A stretch of 64,000 bases of DNA from Orobanche coerulescens (taxonomy: Eukaryota > Streptophyta > Magnoliopsida > Lamiales > Orobanchaceae): the NCBI GenBank assembly GCA_033398695.1, contig CM065809.1:178736501-178800500 (forward strand). The letters run 5' to 3'. Below, one piece after another: positions 22,869 through 33,649 of the stretch. Made by a program: the position numbers and the translations under genes. Position 1 is the first letter of the stretch. Each line of letters begins with the position of its first letter. The notes beneath the pieces were generated by a model. It was not told where the DNA came from. It searched no databases and saw nothing but the letters and a program-made list of their open reading frames with translations.

Positions 22869-25736
22869 ATGTCGTGGCAGCGTATTTTGATACATCACGG
22901 TGGTCATTGGGAGCGATCGACATATGTAGACGGGACTCCTTTTTTGTCTATATCGACACGAGCAAAGTTAGTCGTGCAAACCTCGTGGGGTTATCAGAGA
23001 GGGTTTGGGTGGTCCAAATGAGTCCGATTACAAATTATGGTACTTGACACACATGGCCAAGGGAAACAAAGTAAAAGTCCTATTACGGGGCGATACCGAG
23101 ATACTTCGATTACTAGTAGAATACAAGGAAGATCCTGAGGTCTATGTTGAGAACAGCAGCTCTTCCACTCCCGAGGTTAATATGGGATGTAGCAGCTCGA
23201 GAGTAGGCCCGGCAACATAAATTATGACACGCCTTCCAAAGATTATCAATACGAGAAAGATGAGGAAGACGAGGAAGATGAGGAGGTGCATACATCCGAA
23301 GATGAAGATTGTTGTAAAGACTTGCTTGAGTCACTATCTGCGGAATTTCTTGCTTGGATTCGCCAACCGGCCCAAATGGATAGGATTATGAGTCGTCGGA
23401 ACTTCTCATCCGACCATCAATCTGCGAGCGAGCATGAGCATCTACAATCAATGCATAACTGGATCATTCCATTTCTGAACCCCAATAGTGTCGGGACTTT
23501 GGGTTGGGTCGAGCAGCCTCCACCGGTTACCGGTCAGATAGAGGTGGGTCCACCTTTCGTTCCAAGACAGAGTTGAGGATAACTGTAGGAATGTATCATT
23601 TGGAAAGCATGCTACAGTGTATCACTGATCGTTCCGCCGATAAACGTATAGTGTTTGTCTGTAAGAGTGGGCGAAAAAATTGTCAGTTTAGGTTGTGTTC
23701 TATTGAGGGTGCAACTATTTGGAGAATTACTAAGTTGACATTGGAGCACAACTGTCACCCTGATTTGAACCGTGCTGCCGCACGATCGGTCACTTCTGAG
23801 GTTACCGCCTATTATTTTGCTAAAAGATTGACCGGTGAGGGGGTCACTTTGAGGCCAAATGAGATGATTGCAGAGATGTGTAGGGAGTACGGCATTGACA
23901 TGCTATACAGTTTTGCTCTCCGGACGAGGAATATAGCGATAGAGAATACATATGACGGCTTTGATGAGTCGTATTAGAGGCTCCCATCTTATCTGTATTT
24001 GTTAAAACAGCGTAATCCAGGGACAATTTATGATTTGCAGACGACTCGTGAGGGAGTGTTTTGCCACATGTTCGTTGCATTCGGACAGAGTATTAGGGCA
24101 TTTGATACATGCTTTGGACCGGTGATTATAGTTGATGGGACCCACTTGAAGGGAAGGAATAAATGAACTCAATATGCGTCCGTCACATTTGACGGGAACG
24201 AGCAAGTATTTCCTCTTGCAGTTGGTCTCGGTCCGATAGAGAACGACGAGTCATGGACTTATTTTCTGTATAACCTGCGCATATGCTACAATCCGATGGA
24301 AGATTTACTGATTATGAGTGACCAACATAAGAGCATTCAGAATGCTGTTCGAGTCGTCTATCCGAATGCATTCCACGGGTTGTGCTATCACTATCTTGCA
24401 AAAAATCTGACCTCCTACGGTGCGCATGCTATAGGACTCTTTAGAACTGCTGCCTACACGCATCGTGAAGAAGTTTTTGAAAACTACTTTTCGAAACTAC
24501 ATATCGAAAGCTCTAATGGGGCTCACATGCGTCTTTTTGAAATTGGGCCAGAGAGGTGGGCTAGGTCGAAGTGTCCGGTACGACGCTATAACTTCTTGAC
24601 ATCCAATGTTGTTGAATGCTTTAATAATCGTATATTGTGGGCGAGGCGTTTACCGGTTTGCTCGTTACTTGAGATATTTCGCCTAATTTTAGAGAATTTG
24701 TTTGATGAGAAGCGGGGAGAAGCTACATCAAGAGACCATGAGTTGACAATGAACACTTTTGAAAAGCTTTCTAACTCTGTGCAAGCCAGTCTGACTCTTA
24801 CCGTTCGAGCTACCACCCCAGTTGTTTATAAAGTCGAAGAAAACAAAGTTTCTTATGAGGTCGACCTTCGAACCTGGACATGTTGTTGTCGTGAGTTTGA
24901 TTTGGATCAGATTCCATGTCGTCATGCCGTTGCCGCTATAAGGTAATTGTCTATGCTGTCGTGTGCACATGGTCATGGCCATTCAATGTTTTTGTCTATG
25001 CTGTCGTGTGCACACGGTCATGGCCGTGGGCATGCGGGTGCTGTCGGACGCTCACGGTCGTGCCCACGGTCATGGCAGAATGCACACGATCGTAACCCAC
25101 GATGGGCACGATCGTAACCCACGATCGACACGATCGTAACCCACGATGGGCGCGATCGTAACCCACGAAGGGCACGATCGTGTTCTGCCATCGTGTGCAA
25201 CACAGGGCTGGTCTGGATTTATCCTACACCTCATCAATATCAAAAATACATTATCCTATACAACATTCTTGACATAATTGCTTATTGTAACAGGCGCGCC
25301 GGCAATGGTTTGTCCGTGTATGATTTTGTTAGTCGTTATTTCAAGCAACAAGGTCTTAGAGAGACTTATAAGGAGCATATTAGTCCTATCCCACATCCTG
25401 ATGAGTGTAATATCCCACCGGAGATCTCATCCATCGTTTGCGTACCTCCAGAGGGGGTACGATAAGCCGGCCGACCAAGGATGAGTCGCGCACGGTCCGC
25501 TGTTGAAATTTGCCCGCAGGTGGACGGCCTCAGGTTTGCGGTAAATGTAAAGGAACCGGCCACAATAGAAAATCTTGCAAAGCATTCATTCCCATAGGTG
25601 GTGTGGATTTGAATATCCCTGAAGAAACTCAAGGAATGGATAAACAAACGAAGCAAAGGCGCCGGCAGAAGAAGAGGTGTAGCATTTGTCGTAATGATGA
25701 CCATGACATAAGGGGATATCCATACCATGAAACTTA
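22869..25736 (+). pseudogene. MuDR/MULE-type transposase, spliced, with stops and frameshifts
   Basis: This gene would cut and join the MULE ends. A likely start is ATG at 22869 (MSWQRILIHHGG). An acidic stretch (about 23255-23310) precedes the WRKY/GCM1-like MuDR DNA-binding region (about 23570-23770; Cys in VCKSGRKNCQF, His in LEHNCHPD). The catalytic domain has IIVDGTHLKGR (first Asp, about 24130), MSDQHKSI (second Asp, about 24310-24335) and VVECFN (Glu, about 24610). A SWIM zinc finger follows (CCC...CRH, about 24880-24930). A splice donor at 24943 and an acceptor just before 25294 define an intron full of palindromes. The last part holds a CCHC knuckle (CGKCKGTGHNRKSC, about 25540-25580) and a Cys-rich tail. 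Frame changes occur near 23010, 23220-23290, 23545 and 25460-25520. In-frame stops occur at 23975-23977 and near 24165. Confidence 0.88.
24943..25293 (+). other. Intron of the MULE transposase filled by palindrome array 2
   Basis: GTAATT follows the SWIM finger and TTGTAACAG precedes the next coding block. Inside, units such as CACGATCGTAACCCACGA repeat at about 25082-25170, together with GTCATGGCC units. Many are self-complementary, so the transcript could fold strongly. Confidence 0.65.
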
Positions 25737-26155
25737 AATTGCTTATGTATTTTTATATTTTGTGACTTACTAGCAACAATCATGTGCTGATATTTTGATC
25801 CTCGATGGACCATGTATTGATCCAGTATTCTGATTATTAGTTGAAATGTATAATTTTGTGTCTATTTTCTTTATCTTTGAATTGAAATTTAAGTGTTCAG
25901 TGATGTAAAGCAAATAAAGGTGATTATGGAGGCAAACATTAACCATAACAAAGTAGCTCACTTTAAAGAGCAATAGTTTACAACAAAAGCATATCCAAAG
26001 CATATAACTTTACAAAACAAAAGTTCATCACCATCACACCAAAATATCTAATAATAACTTAAAAACAACAATCACTTGGATCCCTTTTCCCCCATCTGCT
26101 GATGTATCCTTAGTCTTGTATCACCATCTTCATGAACTTCTTCTTCTAAAATAAC

Positions 26156-26436
26156 TTATTTACTTGTGTTCTCAGAAATCTCTAAATCATCATCATCATC
26201 ACCATCTAGTATGACTGGAGTGCTCGCAGTGTTTTTAAATAGGCCCTGTTTCATGAAACACATTAATTCGCAGTACACACTACACATACAACAAAATCAA
26301 AAAAATTTACTCTGAGCATTGAGTATCTTCCTCTCGGCCTAGTTCTGTATGGTGGGTTGGGAGGAGGTATCCTCCTCCTTTTTGGTGGAGGTGCTTCGAT
26401 TCCTCCTAAATCGCTTTCTCTTAATCGACCGCTCAT
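26156..26436 (-). CDS. Small two-exon ORF in the MULE (basic N-terminus, acidic C-terminus)
   Basis: Exon 1 is 26311-26436 (42 codons from MSGRLRESDLGG). Exon 2 is 26156-26245 (29 codons plus TAA). They are joined by a 65-base AT-rich GT-AG intron (26246-26310), and the reading frame is kept exactly. The 71-residue product has a basic, proline-rich patch resembling a nuclear localisation signal (APPPKRRRIPPP), an Arg-rich stretch and an acidic patch (DGDDDDDLE). A TATA-like CACTATAAA overlapping a telo-box (AAACCCTA) lies about 50-60 bases upstream. The gene has no stop or frameshift, unlike the large MULE genes. No family was recognised. It could be an accessory protein of the element, or a chance ORF. 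Confidence 0.4.
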
Positions 26437-26485
26437 TTCGCGTATTTGATTTCAATGGATTTTAACTGATTTTAATTGATTAGGG

Positions 26486-26494
26486 TTTATAGTG
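26486..26494 (-). promoter_or_regulatory. TATA-like box of the small MULE ORF
   Basis: On the minus strand CACTATAAA runs into a telo-box AAACCCTA, about 50 bases before the ATG. A second, similar block (TTTTCAATATAAGCCC) lies upstream at about 26545-26565. Confidence 0.35.
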
Positions 26495-26616
26495 AAAAGG
26501 GGGGACTACGGTTCATGTATTTGACTCTCAGTACAGTCCGATGGGCTTATATTGAAAAGGGGGGGCCCACGATGGGATTTTATAATAAAATAATTTGATA
26601 TTTCCCTTTGCAGTAC

Positions 26617-26775
26617 ACACGATGGTGCACACGATGGGAACGATCGTGTGCTCCGATCGTGTGACACGTTGGCAACCAGGTGTCACGGTGTCTATGGTGT
26701 CAAATTGCATCAGATCCACGTGCACACGATGGTGCACACGGCCATGGCCACGATGGGACACACGGTCGTGTGCAC
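26617..26775. repeat. Palindrome array 3 of the MULE
   Basis: CACACGATGG, GATCGTGTG and ACGGCCATGGCC units lie between the small ORF and the 411-base tandem repeat. Confidence 0.6.
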
Positions 26776-28020
26776 AAGAACATCAACAATTTTCACCAAA
26801 TTCTCAAATTACTCGTCAATTTAGGTGGTGTTACTTATATATTAACAAGTATTTGTTAACGATACACTTATTTAAAAAGTTATTGATTGAATTAACATAA
26901 TATATTGCATATCATGTGTAGTCTATATGTTCTCAGTGTATTAGTTCGTACGGATAAGTTCATCATCTGGATGAAATATCTTATATACTAATGAATTACA
27001 ACGAAATGACAAATACGAGTTTGTATAAGAAGCTATATAGTAATTAATGGTTGAACAAGCAATTTTTAAATCACAAAACATCCTTCTAGATAACACAATA
27101 AATCAAATTGGCAAAAATACCAAAAGTTTATATGCACATGATGGGACACACGGTCGTGCCCATGATGGGACACACGGTCGTGTGCACAAGAACATCAACA
27201 ATTTTCACCAATTTCTCAAATTAATCGTCAATTTAGGTGTTGTTACTTATATATTAACAAGTATTTGTTAACGATACACTTATTTAAAAAGTTATTGATT
27301 GAATTAACATAATATATTGCATATCATGTGTAGTCTATATGTCCTCAGTGTATTAGTTCGTACGGATAAGTTCATCATCTGGATGAAATATCTCACATAC
27401 TAATGAATTACAATGAAATGACAAATACGAGTTTGTATAAGAAGCTATATAGTAATTAATGGTTGAACAAGCAATTTTTAATCACAAAACATCCTTCTAG
27501 ATAACACAATAAATCAAATTGGCGAAAATACCAAAATTTTATATGCCCACGATGGGACACACGGTCGTGCCCACGATGGGACACACGGTCGTGTGCACAA
27601 GAACATCAACAATTTTCACCAATTTTTCAAATTACTCGTCAATTTAGGTGTTGTTACTTATATATTAACAAGTATTTGTTAACGATACACTTATTTAAAA
27701 AGTTATTGATTGAATTAACGTAATGTATTGCATATCATGTGTAGTCTATATGTTCTCAGTGTATTAGTTCGTACGGATAAGTTCATCATCTGGATGAAAT
27801 ATCTCATATACTAATGAATTACAACGAAATGACAAATACGAGTTTGTATAAGAAGCTATATAGTAATTAATGGTTGAACAAGCAATTTTTGAATCACAAA
27901 ACATCCTTCTAGATAACACAATAAATCAAATTGGCAAAAATACCAAAAGTTTATATGCACACGATGGGACACACGGTCGTTCCCACGATGGGACACACGG
28001 TCGTGTACACGGCCGTGCCC
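26774..28020. repeat. Tandem repeat of three units of about 411 bases
   Basis: The start ACAAGAACATCAACAATTTT occurs at 26774, 27186 and 27597, giving periods of 412 and 411. Each unit ends in CACACGGTCGTG-type palindromic units. The copies differ by only a few bases, so the amplification is recent compared with the decay of the coding genes. Short ORFs inside are repeat by-products. Confidence 0.9.
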
Positions 28021-28340
28021 ACGATGGGACCCACGGTCATGTGCACATGATGGTGCACACGGCCGTGCCCACAATGGGACACACGGTCATGGGAGCCATC
28101 GTGAGCACACGACAGCAGCAACCCATGACTGTGGGCAGGTTGCACACGATCGTGACCCACAATGGCCACGATCGTGTGCATCCATCGTGTGTAACACAGA
28201 GCCAAAAAATAAAGATTTAACAACACAATATGACCGTGGGCAGGTTGCACACGATCGTGACCCACGATTGCCACGATCGTGTGCATCCATCGTGTGTAAC
28301 ACAGAGCCAAAACATAAAGATTTAACAACACAACATATTA
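28021..28340. repeat. Palindrome array 4 and a 105-base direct duplication
   Basis: After dense ACGGCCGTG and CACGATGGGAC units, a block starting GTGGGCAGGTTGCACACGAT at 28131 is repeated at 28236 (period 105). A partial third tail follows (TTTAACAACACGACAC, about 28375). It lies just beyond the 3' end of the Ulp1-like gene. Confidence 0.8.
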
Positions 28341-28433
28341 ATATTACCAAAACTGTCTAACGACAATATAAATATTTAACAACACGACACATTAATCTTG
28401 CCACAACACAACACACCATAAACTTTTTTACAT

Positions 28434-31400
28434 GTCTAAAGACAACATAAAGATTTTAGCAGCTAAACCATATCGATATTTCTTAATATATTTCTCATTT
28501 AGTTCCTTGATTTGGTGCCTTGCTCCTGGGTTTGCAGAGACGAGTCGATCCAAGTACATGCACGCGAAGGGGCCACAACTGTGATTGTCGTTTTGTATGA
28601 ACTGTAGCTCTCGTGGCATAATTTTGAAACTCATCTCCGTGTCATACTTCTTCTTCGATTGGTTGTTCAGCCAATACCCGTATTGAGCGACCACACGAGG
28701 CATCAAACGCATAATCGGTCGCAGTTGGTTTAATCGGTATCGACCATCTTCGTGGTGGTGTGACAAGGAATCGTACAACTCCATGGTCCATGTTATGATG
28801 TCAATCTTGATAGTCACCCAGTGGCTCTGGTCGAGGCAACAAATGGCGATGATCTGTTGAAACAAAATATGTAATCATATAAGATCATCACATCAAACAT
28901 AGCGAATCATTTATCAATATAAATTTCAAACTTACTTCATTGCAATTTGACCATGGAACCGCAAGTGGTGTATCAAGACCTGTCATGTAGTCCTCGATGC
29001 ATTTAGGAATTTTTCAATCCCTGTAAACCGGGTTCCCTGTCACCTTGATACCAAGTGGATCATCCGGATGGAGTCTTGCAAACTCGTTGGCCATAACTAA
29101 CTACAAAAAGCCAAACAACAAAATAAAAAAAAATCCACATCACACCAGTGATATACAAGCGAGTAGGTTATAAAACTTACGTAAAATTGGGAGCCGGCAA
29201 GTACAGTGTCAACTCTACCGACACCAACACTACGGACTCCCCTCCGAAGCCTCGCTTGAGTCGCAAGCACATAACAATCTATCACCTCGGCATCAAAGTC
29301 TTCACGGCTAGACTCTATCCGGTCAAATAACGCCTGGGTGAGAGCATGCCCAGTCTCCAAACACCGGACAATAGCATCACGTGGCTGCTCCCTCCTAAAG
29401 TGTAGGTACAACTTCTTCAGAGCCTCGCTATCTCTTGGAGGCGCCACCACAAAAGGCTCCCGAAGAGCAGCAGATGGTCGACTCACTCGCGGTGGAAGAC
29501 TACGCTCACCCAAATGCTGCGTTCCGGCACTCTCACCATCTTCATCACCCTCAGCATCCCTCTCACAACTATAACGATCAGAGAGCTGTACAACCGGCTG
29601 CTCGATCTGAAATGGAGGCTGCTGCTGAGGACCACCACCTTCACATCGAAACATCGCACTATAATGATGCTCGTCCTGAAACCAGTCGAACATCGTCCCA
29701 TACTGCTGAAACGGCGCCTCAAATGGCTCATACTGATGCTCGTAATCAAGGGGTTGTTGAGTCCGCTCAAAAGAATGATGAATCTGAGAATGGTGACTGT
29801 GCTGGATCTCAGAATGGTGACTGTGCTGGACCTCAGAATGGTGGGTAGGCGGACGCTGAGAATGATGACTAGGCTGACGCTGAGAATGGTGACCGTGGGC
29901 TGCACCAGAGACTGAGTGACGTGAAGGGTCAGGAATCCTCCGCTGGGCACTGCTAACAGATGCAGAATGACGAGGCCTATCGGAAAACCTTTCATGGCTC
30001 CCAGCTGAGTAGTGCACCGGGCTCCTAGAACGTCTATGCGTAGGTCCGAAGAAATCTATGATCCCAGAAAGTACCCGGTGAGAAACTCGAGCAATAAATC
30101 CTGACTCAGAATCGTCGTACAAGATCGCCTTCAAACGGCGATCGAAGTACTCATCCCTGCTCGTGTCTTGGGTGTGGTCTGGACAAGGAAGTCCGTGGAC
30201 ACAACACACCCTCTCTGGCTGCCTCGCCCGGTCCGATGTCTCTGCACCATCTACTGGTGGGGTACTCTGTCGGCGTCGCTTCGCACTTTATGTGCCGACT
30301 CATATGTAATCAATTTCCCAGCAGCCTTCTTCAACCTATCCATAACTTTCTTTCTCGGTATCGGCGCAGGCTCATCCTCTTTGTTATTCACAGCTATTCT
30401 TACAGGCTTAATGAACTTAACATCATATGGCGAGCCATTCTCAAAGCTCAGGTAGTAGTACTCAGCCTCATCCTCCTCCAGATGCGGTAAAGAGAGAAGT
30501 ACTCTGTGCTGCAAAATTAGTCATTAAAGCATACCATTAGATGGGCAATCACATAACGTTGAAGAGATGAAGTCAGGAGAAAATACGTTTACAAATTTAT
30601 GTACCTTATCATCGAAGAAATGAGTGAAATCACAGAACATCTTCCTCGTAGTCCACATCAAACGCCGGGGGACTTGGACAGATTTATCTCGAATACCACA
30701 CAATGCTCCCAATGAAGGAATCATCTCATACGACCATATCTGTAAAGCCCAAACAGGACCATAGAAGTGATAGTCCTTGTGCTCTTGTCCCTCCTTCATG
30801 GAAACATTGCCTATGTAGTAAGATAAAACTCCAAAGGCATAAGAACCCCAAGGGAACATATCCCACTGCTCGAAATCCTCAACTAATGCCCATGCCCATG
30901 TCTCGACCATCATGTCGTCACGGCATAGGATAAAGTAGTAGTATATAAGTAAATTGGCAACCTTCACATAATCTCTTATGTCTCTACCAAAATCTCGAGC
31001 ATTGAACCTCTTCCGCAGAACACTAACCTTAATATTTTTGTCATGGAGTATTCAGTGGAAAATACCGTCAGACCGAAGGAGATGGTCGTCATGTGGATGG
31101 AAGGTAGAGTTTCCAAAATGCAGTCCAGTGATCATGGCAAAATCATGGGCCGTAAAACGAATGGTCCTCCCGCAAACCTAGAACCACGACCCATCCGGGG
31201 GGATTTGATCACCCTTCAATTGACGGGCAATCAATTGATGTAGGGCAGTATTTGAACTCCCATTTCTCCTCACTTTAATCAAGCTCCCCAGGACCCCCTC
31301 GGTCAAGCTCTCGATAGCTCGATCAGCAACTGCAGAATTGCGGCCCATACTTCTTAGTGTCTCAATGATCTCTTTAAATACCGCCTCCCGTATGTAAAGA

Positions 31401-31908
31401 TTCACTTGACGTGTAACAAAGCGCAATGTAGGTCTCTTCCATACGCAACCAGTCTGCAATATAGACATACAACTCATAAGAATATGATAGAATGCATAAG
31501 AGAACGAAAAAAAAAAATTCTGCCTTGCACACGATGGCAGGCACACGATCGATGCCCGTCGTGTGAAGACCATCGTGTGCCACACGACGGCTCACACGAC
31601 GGGCGTCGATCGTGTGCATGCCATCGTGTGCAGGGCAAGAGCCTTTGATCTTCTAGCACACGACGGCACACACGATCGACGACCGTCGTGTGTAAACCAT
31701 CGTGCCCACGAAAGACCATCGTGTACACGATGGTGTCATCTTCTTCAGCACCATCGTGGGACGATGAAAAACCGTCGTGGCACGATCGTGTGAATGAAAA
31801 TACACTAACCGGCGGCTTATTGACGAATTCCTCTTCAGATGGAGTGTCACTAGCGTGTGAGGAACTTCTAGCGTCTTCAGATTCTCTGTGGTAGTCGGAG
31901 TTCGACAT
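28434..31908 (-). pseudogene. DUF1985 + Ulp1-type cysteine peptidase gene of the MULE, spliced
   Basis: On the minus strand, exon 1 (about 31810-31908) starts MSNSDYHRESEDARSS. An intron full of palindromes follows. The next exon (about 31460 down to 30605) encodes DUF1985, with VCGRTIRFTAHDFAMITGL at about 31120-31176 and FPWGSYAF and YGPVWALQIWSYE blocks. The next exon (about 30497-29181) has a long hydrophilic His/Ser/Gln repeat region (HHSQ, HHSE units, about 29770-29900). A further exon (about 28934-29090) starts MANEFARLHPDDP. The last exon (28434-28857) carries the Ulp1-like core: His in SHWVTIKID, Asp in MELYDSLSH, and Gln and Cys in QNDNHSCGPFACMYLD. Ulp1 enzymes cleave SUMO; whether this protein does is unknown. 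Lesions are TAG at 31178-31180 in the DUF1985 exon, TGA near 29015, and a frame change near 30260. Confidence 0.82.
31520..31800. repeat. Palindrome array 5, inside intron 1 of the Ulp1-like gene
   Basis: CATCGTGTGC, CACACGACGG and CGATCGTG units fill the intron between exon 1 (donor at 31809) and the DUF1985 exon. Apparent ORFs on both strands here are made of these repeats and are not counted as genes. Confidence 0.7.
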
Positions 31909-32104
31909 TTTCTGGCCGGCGAAAGGGTTTCACGACGGGAGAGTTTTTTGCAGAGAGATACGGAGAGTTTTTTTGCAGAGGAAAATATTGAGTTGTGGGA
32001 CTGTTTAGATTATTGTTGTTTGCTTTTAATAATTTTCTATTTTTTATTGTTGTTTGCTTTTAATAATCTTCTATTTTTTTTATGTTTTTTTATCTTTTAG
32101 TGGT

Positions 32105-32221
32105 AGACTTTGAGGGTAATAAAGTTTTTTAACACATTTTGGTATCAAAAACTTATAGTTTTATGAATGGGGATATATAACTTATTACTTTTATGATTTG
32201 GTACTAAAAAAGAGAGATCCC
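32105..32221 (-). repeat. Right terminal inverted repeat of the MULE
   Basis: Its reverse complement starts GGGATCTCTC and contains ACCAAATCATAAAA, TATATCCCCATT and AAAACTATAAGTTTTT, matching the left repeat. The 9-bp duplication TTTTTTATA follows at 32222-32230. Confidence 0.85.
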
Positions 32222-32230
32222 TTTTTTATA

Positions 32231-33649
32231 TGCAATATATATATATATATATATATATCCTAAAATGGATTACAAATGAGTAAGTTCTTGCATTTCTAAA
32301 GAAATACAATTTGATGTAAAATGAAAAAAAAAATCCTCTATTTTAAAAAAGGGCATGTCCATAAATAAAGAACAAGTTTTAGGCATGTGTATTGATCATG
32401 TGACACAATCTACGTCATCCTTATTTATTTATTAGTAGTCATTATGGATTCTTAATTATTATCAAGGATGGTTTTTATTATATACGAGGCATTCAGACCC
32501 GTGCGTTGCACATAGTTTGAATCTGATTGCTCCTCGCTTAATGTGCGGCACTAATTTTGGTTATGTTTGAAGGTAAGCATGTTTGTTGAATAAATGACTA
32601 AATTCTCATGTGGTTCACACAACTTTTAGAACCATGGCATGCAAAGGCAATAGGTCGTAGGTAAATATTTGTTGCGTAAATATGATGTTATTTTTGTTGA
32701 ATTGCTCTCTTTATAAATTTCTTGCTAAATTGATAAGTCTTTCACGTATATATGATTTTTGGATGTGATAATGTATGCGTTGACTACTTGAGGGGTGTTT
32801 TATAATAAAATGTATAACTTTACGTTTTCTTTCATAGCATAATTTTTAATTATAGTTTCATTAACTGTTAATTATAACTTGTTAATTGATTGGATCGGGT
32901 CGGGTCGAGTCGCACTAACTCGGTGTTTACTAATAGGTTGTGGTACAATTTTCTTTTCAATAATGCGTACGCCGCCCACTAAGTTTTATGTGGTTTAATA
33001 GCAATACCTTTACAATCGATGGACGACAACATTCAAAAACACTTTCAACATAACTCAAGATTATTAATTGATCACAAAACCAATTAGAATTGCTATAAAG
33101 ATTTAAGAATCTCGATTAAGGGTTGTATTATATTTGACAACTTAGACAAAAAAAATCATGATTTTTGCCATTGTTAATAAGTATTTTTAACATGGTACTA
33201 AAAATCCAAGACATTAAAAACTTTTACCCACCAAAATAAAAGTTTTAAGACTAAAGCTGAGTTATTGATTCAAAATTTGCATTCGATATTTTTGATTGTG
33301 TTAGTACGTAGTCAATTCAAATTGTAAATCTGTTAGCATTACAAATTAGATGCTTGACTCGACAATTCTAGGCCCGTAAATCTTGATTATTATCTACAAA
33401 TAAAAATTATAACTTATTATTTAATTAATAATCTATAACATAAAATAAGTGAAAGAATTAAATTGGATATTTGAAAAAAAATCAATATTTTAATGGCTAA
33501 ACTTATGGGATCGAATTTGGAAAATATTTAAATTAATTGGGGTGAAACGGGAGGAGTTGGAAACTTAGGGACTAAAATTGAAATCTGAAAAGTCGATTTG
33601 GGGTCAAACAAAAAGGTCTGAAATTCTGGGGTGTTAAATTGAATATCCT
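32231..33649. other. Non-coding AT-rich stretch
   Basis: A short (AT)n run lies at about 32239-32258. At 32481-32511 the text TATACGAGGC, then CCCGTGCGTTGCAC, forms a short hairpin also seen near 21360 and 38090. No gene is supported. Confidence 0.5.

Larger units (their letters stand above)
22202..32221. mobile_element. Mutator-like element (MULE) carrying an Ulp1-like gene, about 10.0 kb
   Basis: Long terminal inverted repeats, a 9-bp target duplication and a MuDR-type transposase define a MULE. It also carries a minus-strand gene with DUF1985 and Ulp1-type cysteine peptidase domains, and a small minus-strand spliced ORF between them. MULEs with Ulp1-like genes are known in plants (the Kaonashi or KI-MULE group, CUMULE in melon). 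This element has the same plan, with the two large genes pointing towards each other. Arrays of CACGATCGTG-like palindromes lie in the leader, in introns of both large genes and in the central spacer. The element is decayed, but both ends are preserved. Confidence 0.9.

Noticed and set aside
27870..28331. Overlapping ORFs on both strands rich in HDGTHGR or HDRV words
   Set aside because: They are translations of the palindrome units and recur wherever the array occurs; no start context or domain.
29435..29848. Plus-strand open stretches of 130-140 codons opposite the Ulp1-like gene
   Set aside because: They mirror the HHSQ repeat tract of the minus-strand gene and have no domain; the minus strand has splice sites and conserved motifs.
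31474..31908. Long open stretch through the palindrome array (minus strand)
   Set aside because: After the first 33 or so codons it only translates repeat units. A splice donor at 31809 explains the array as an intron.
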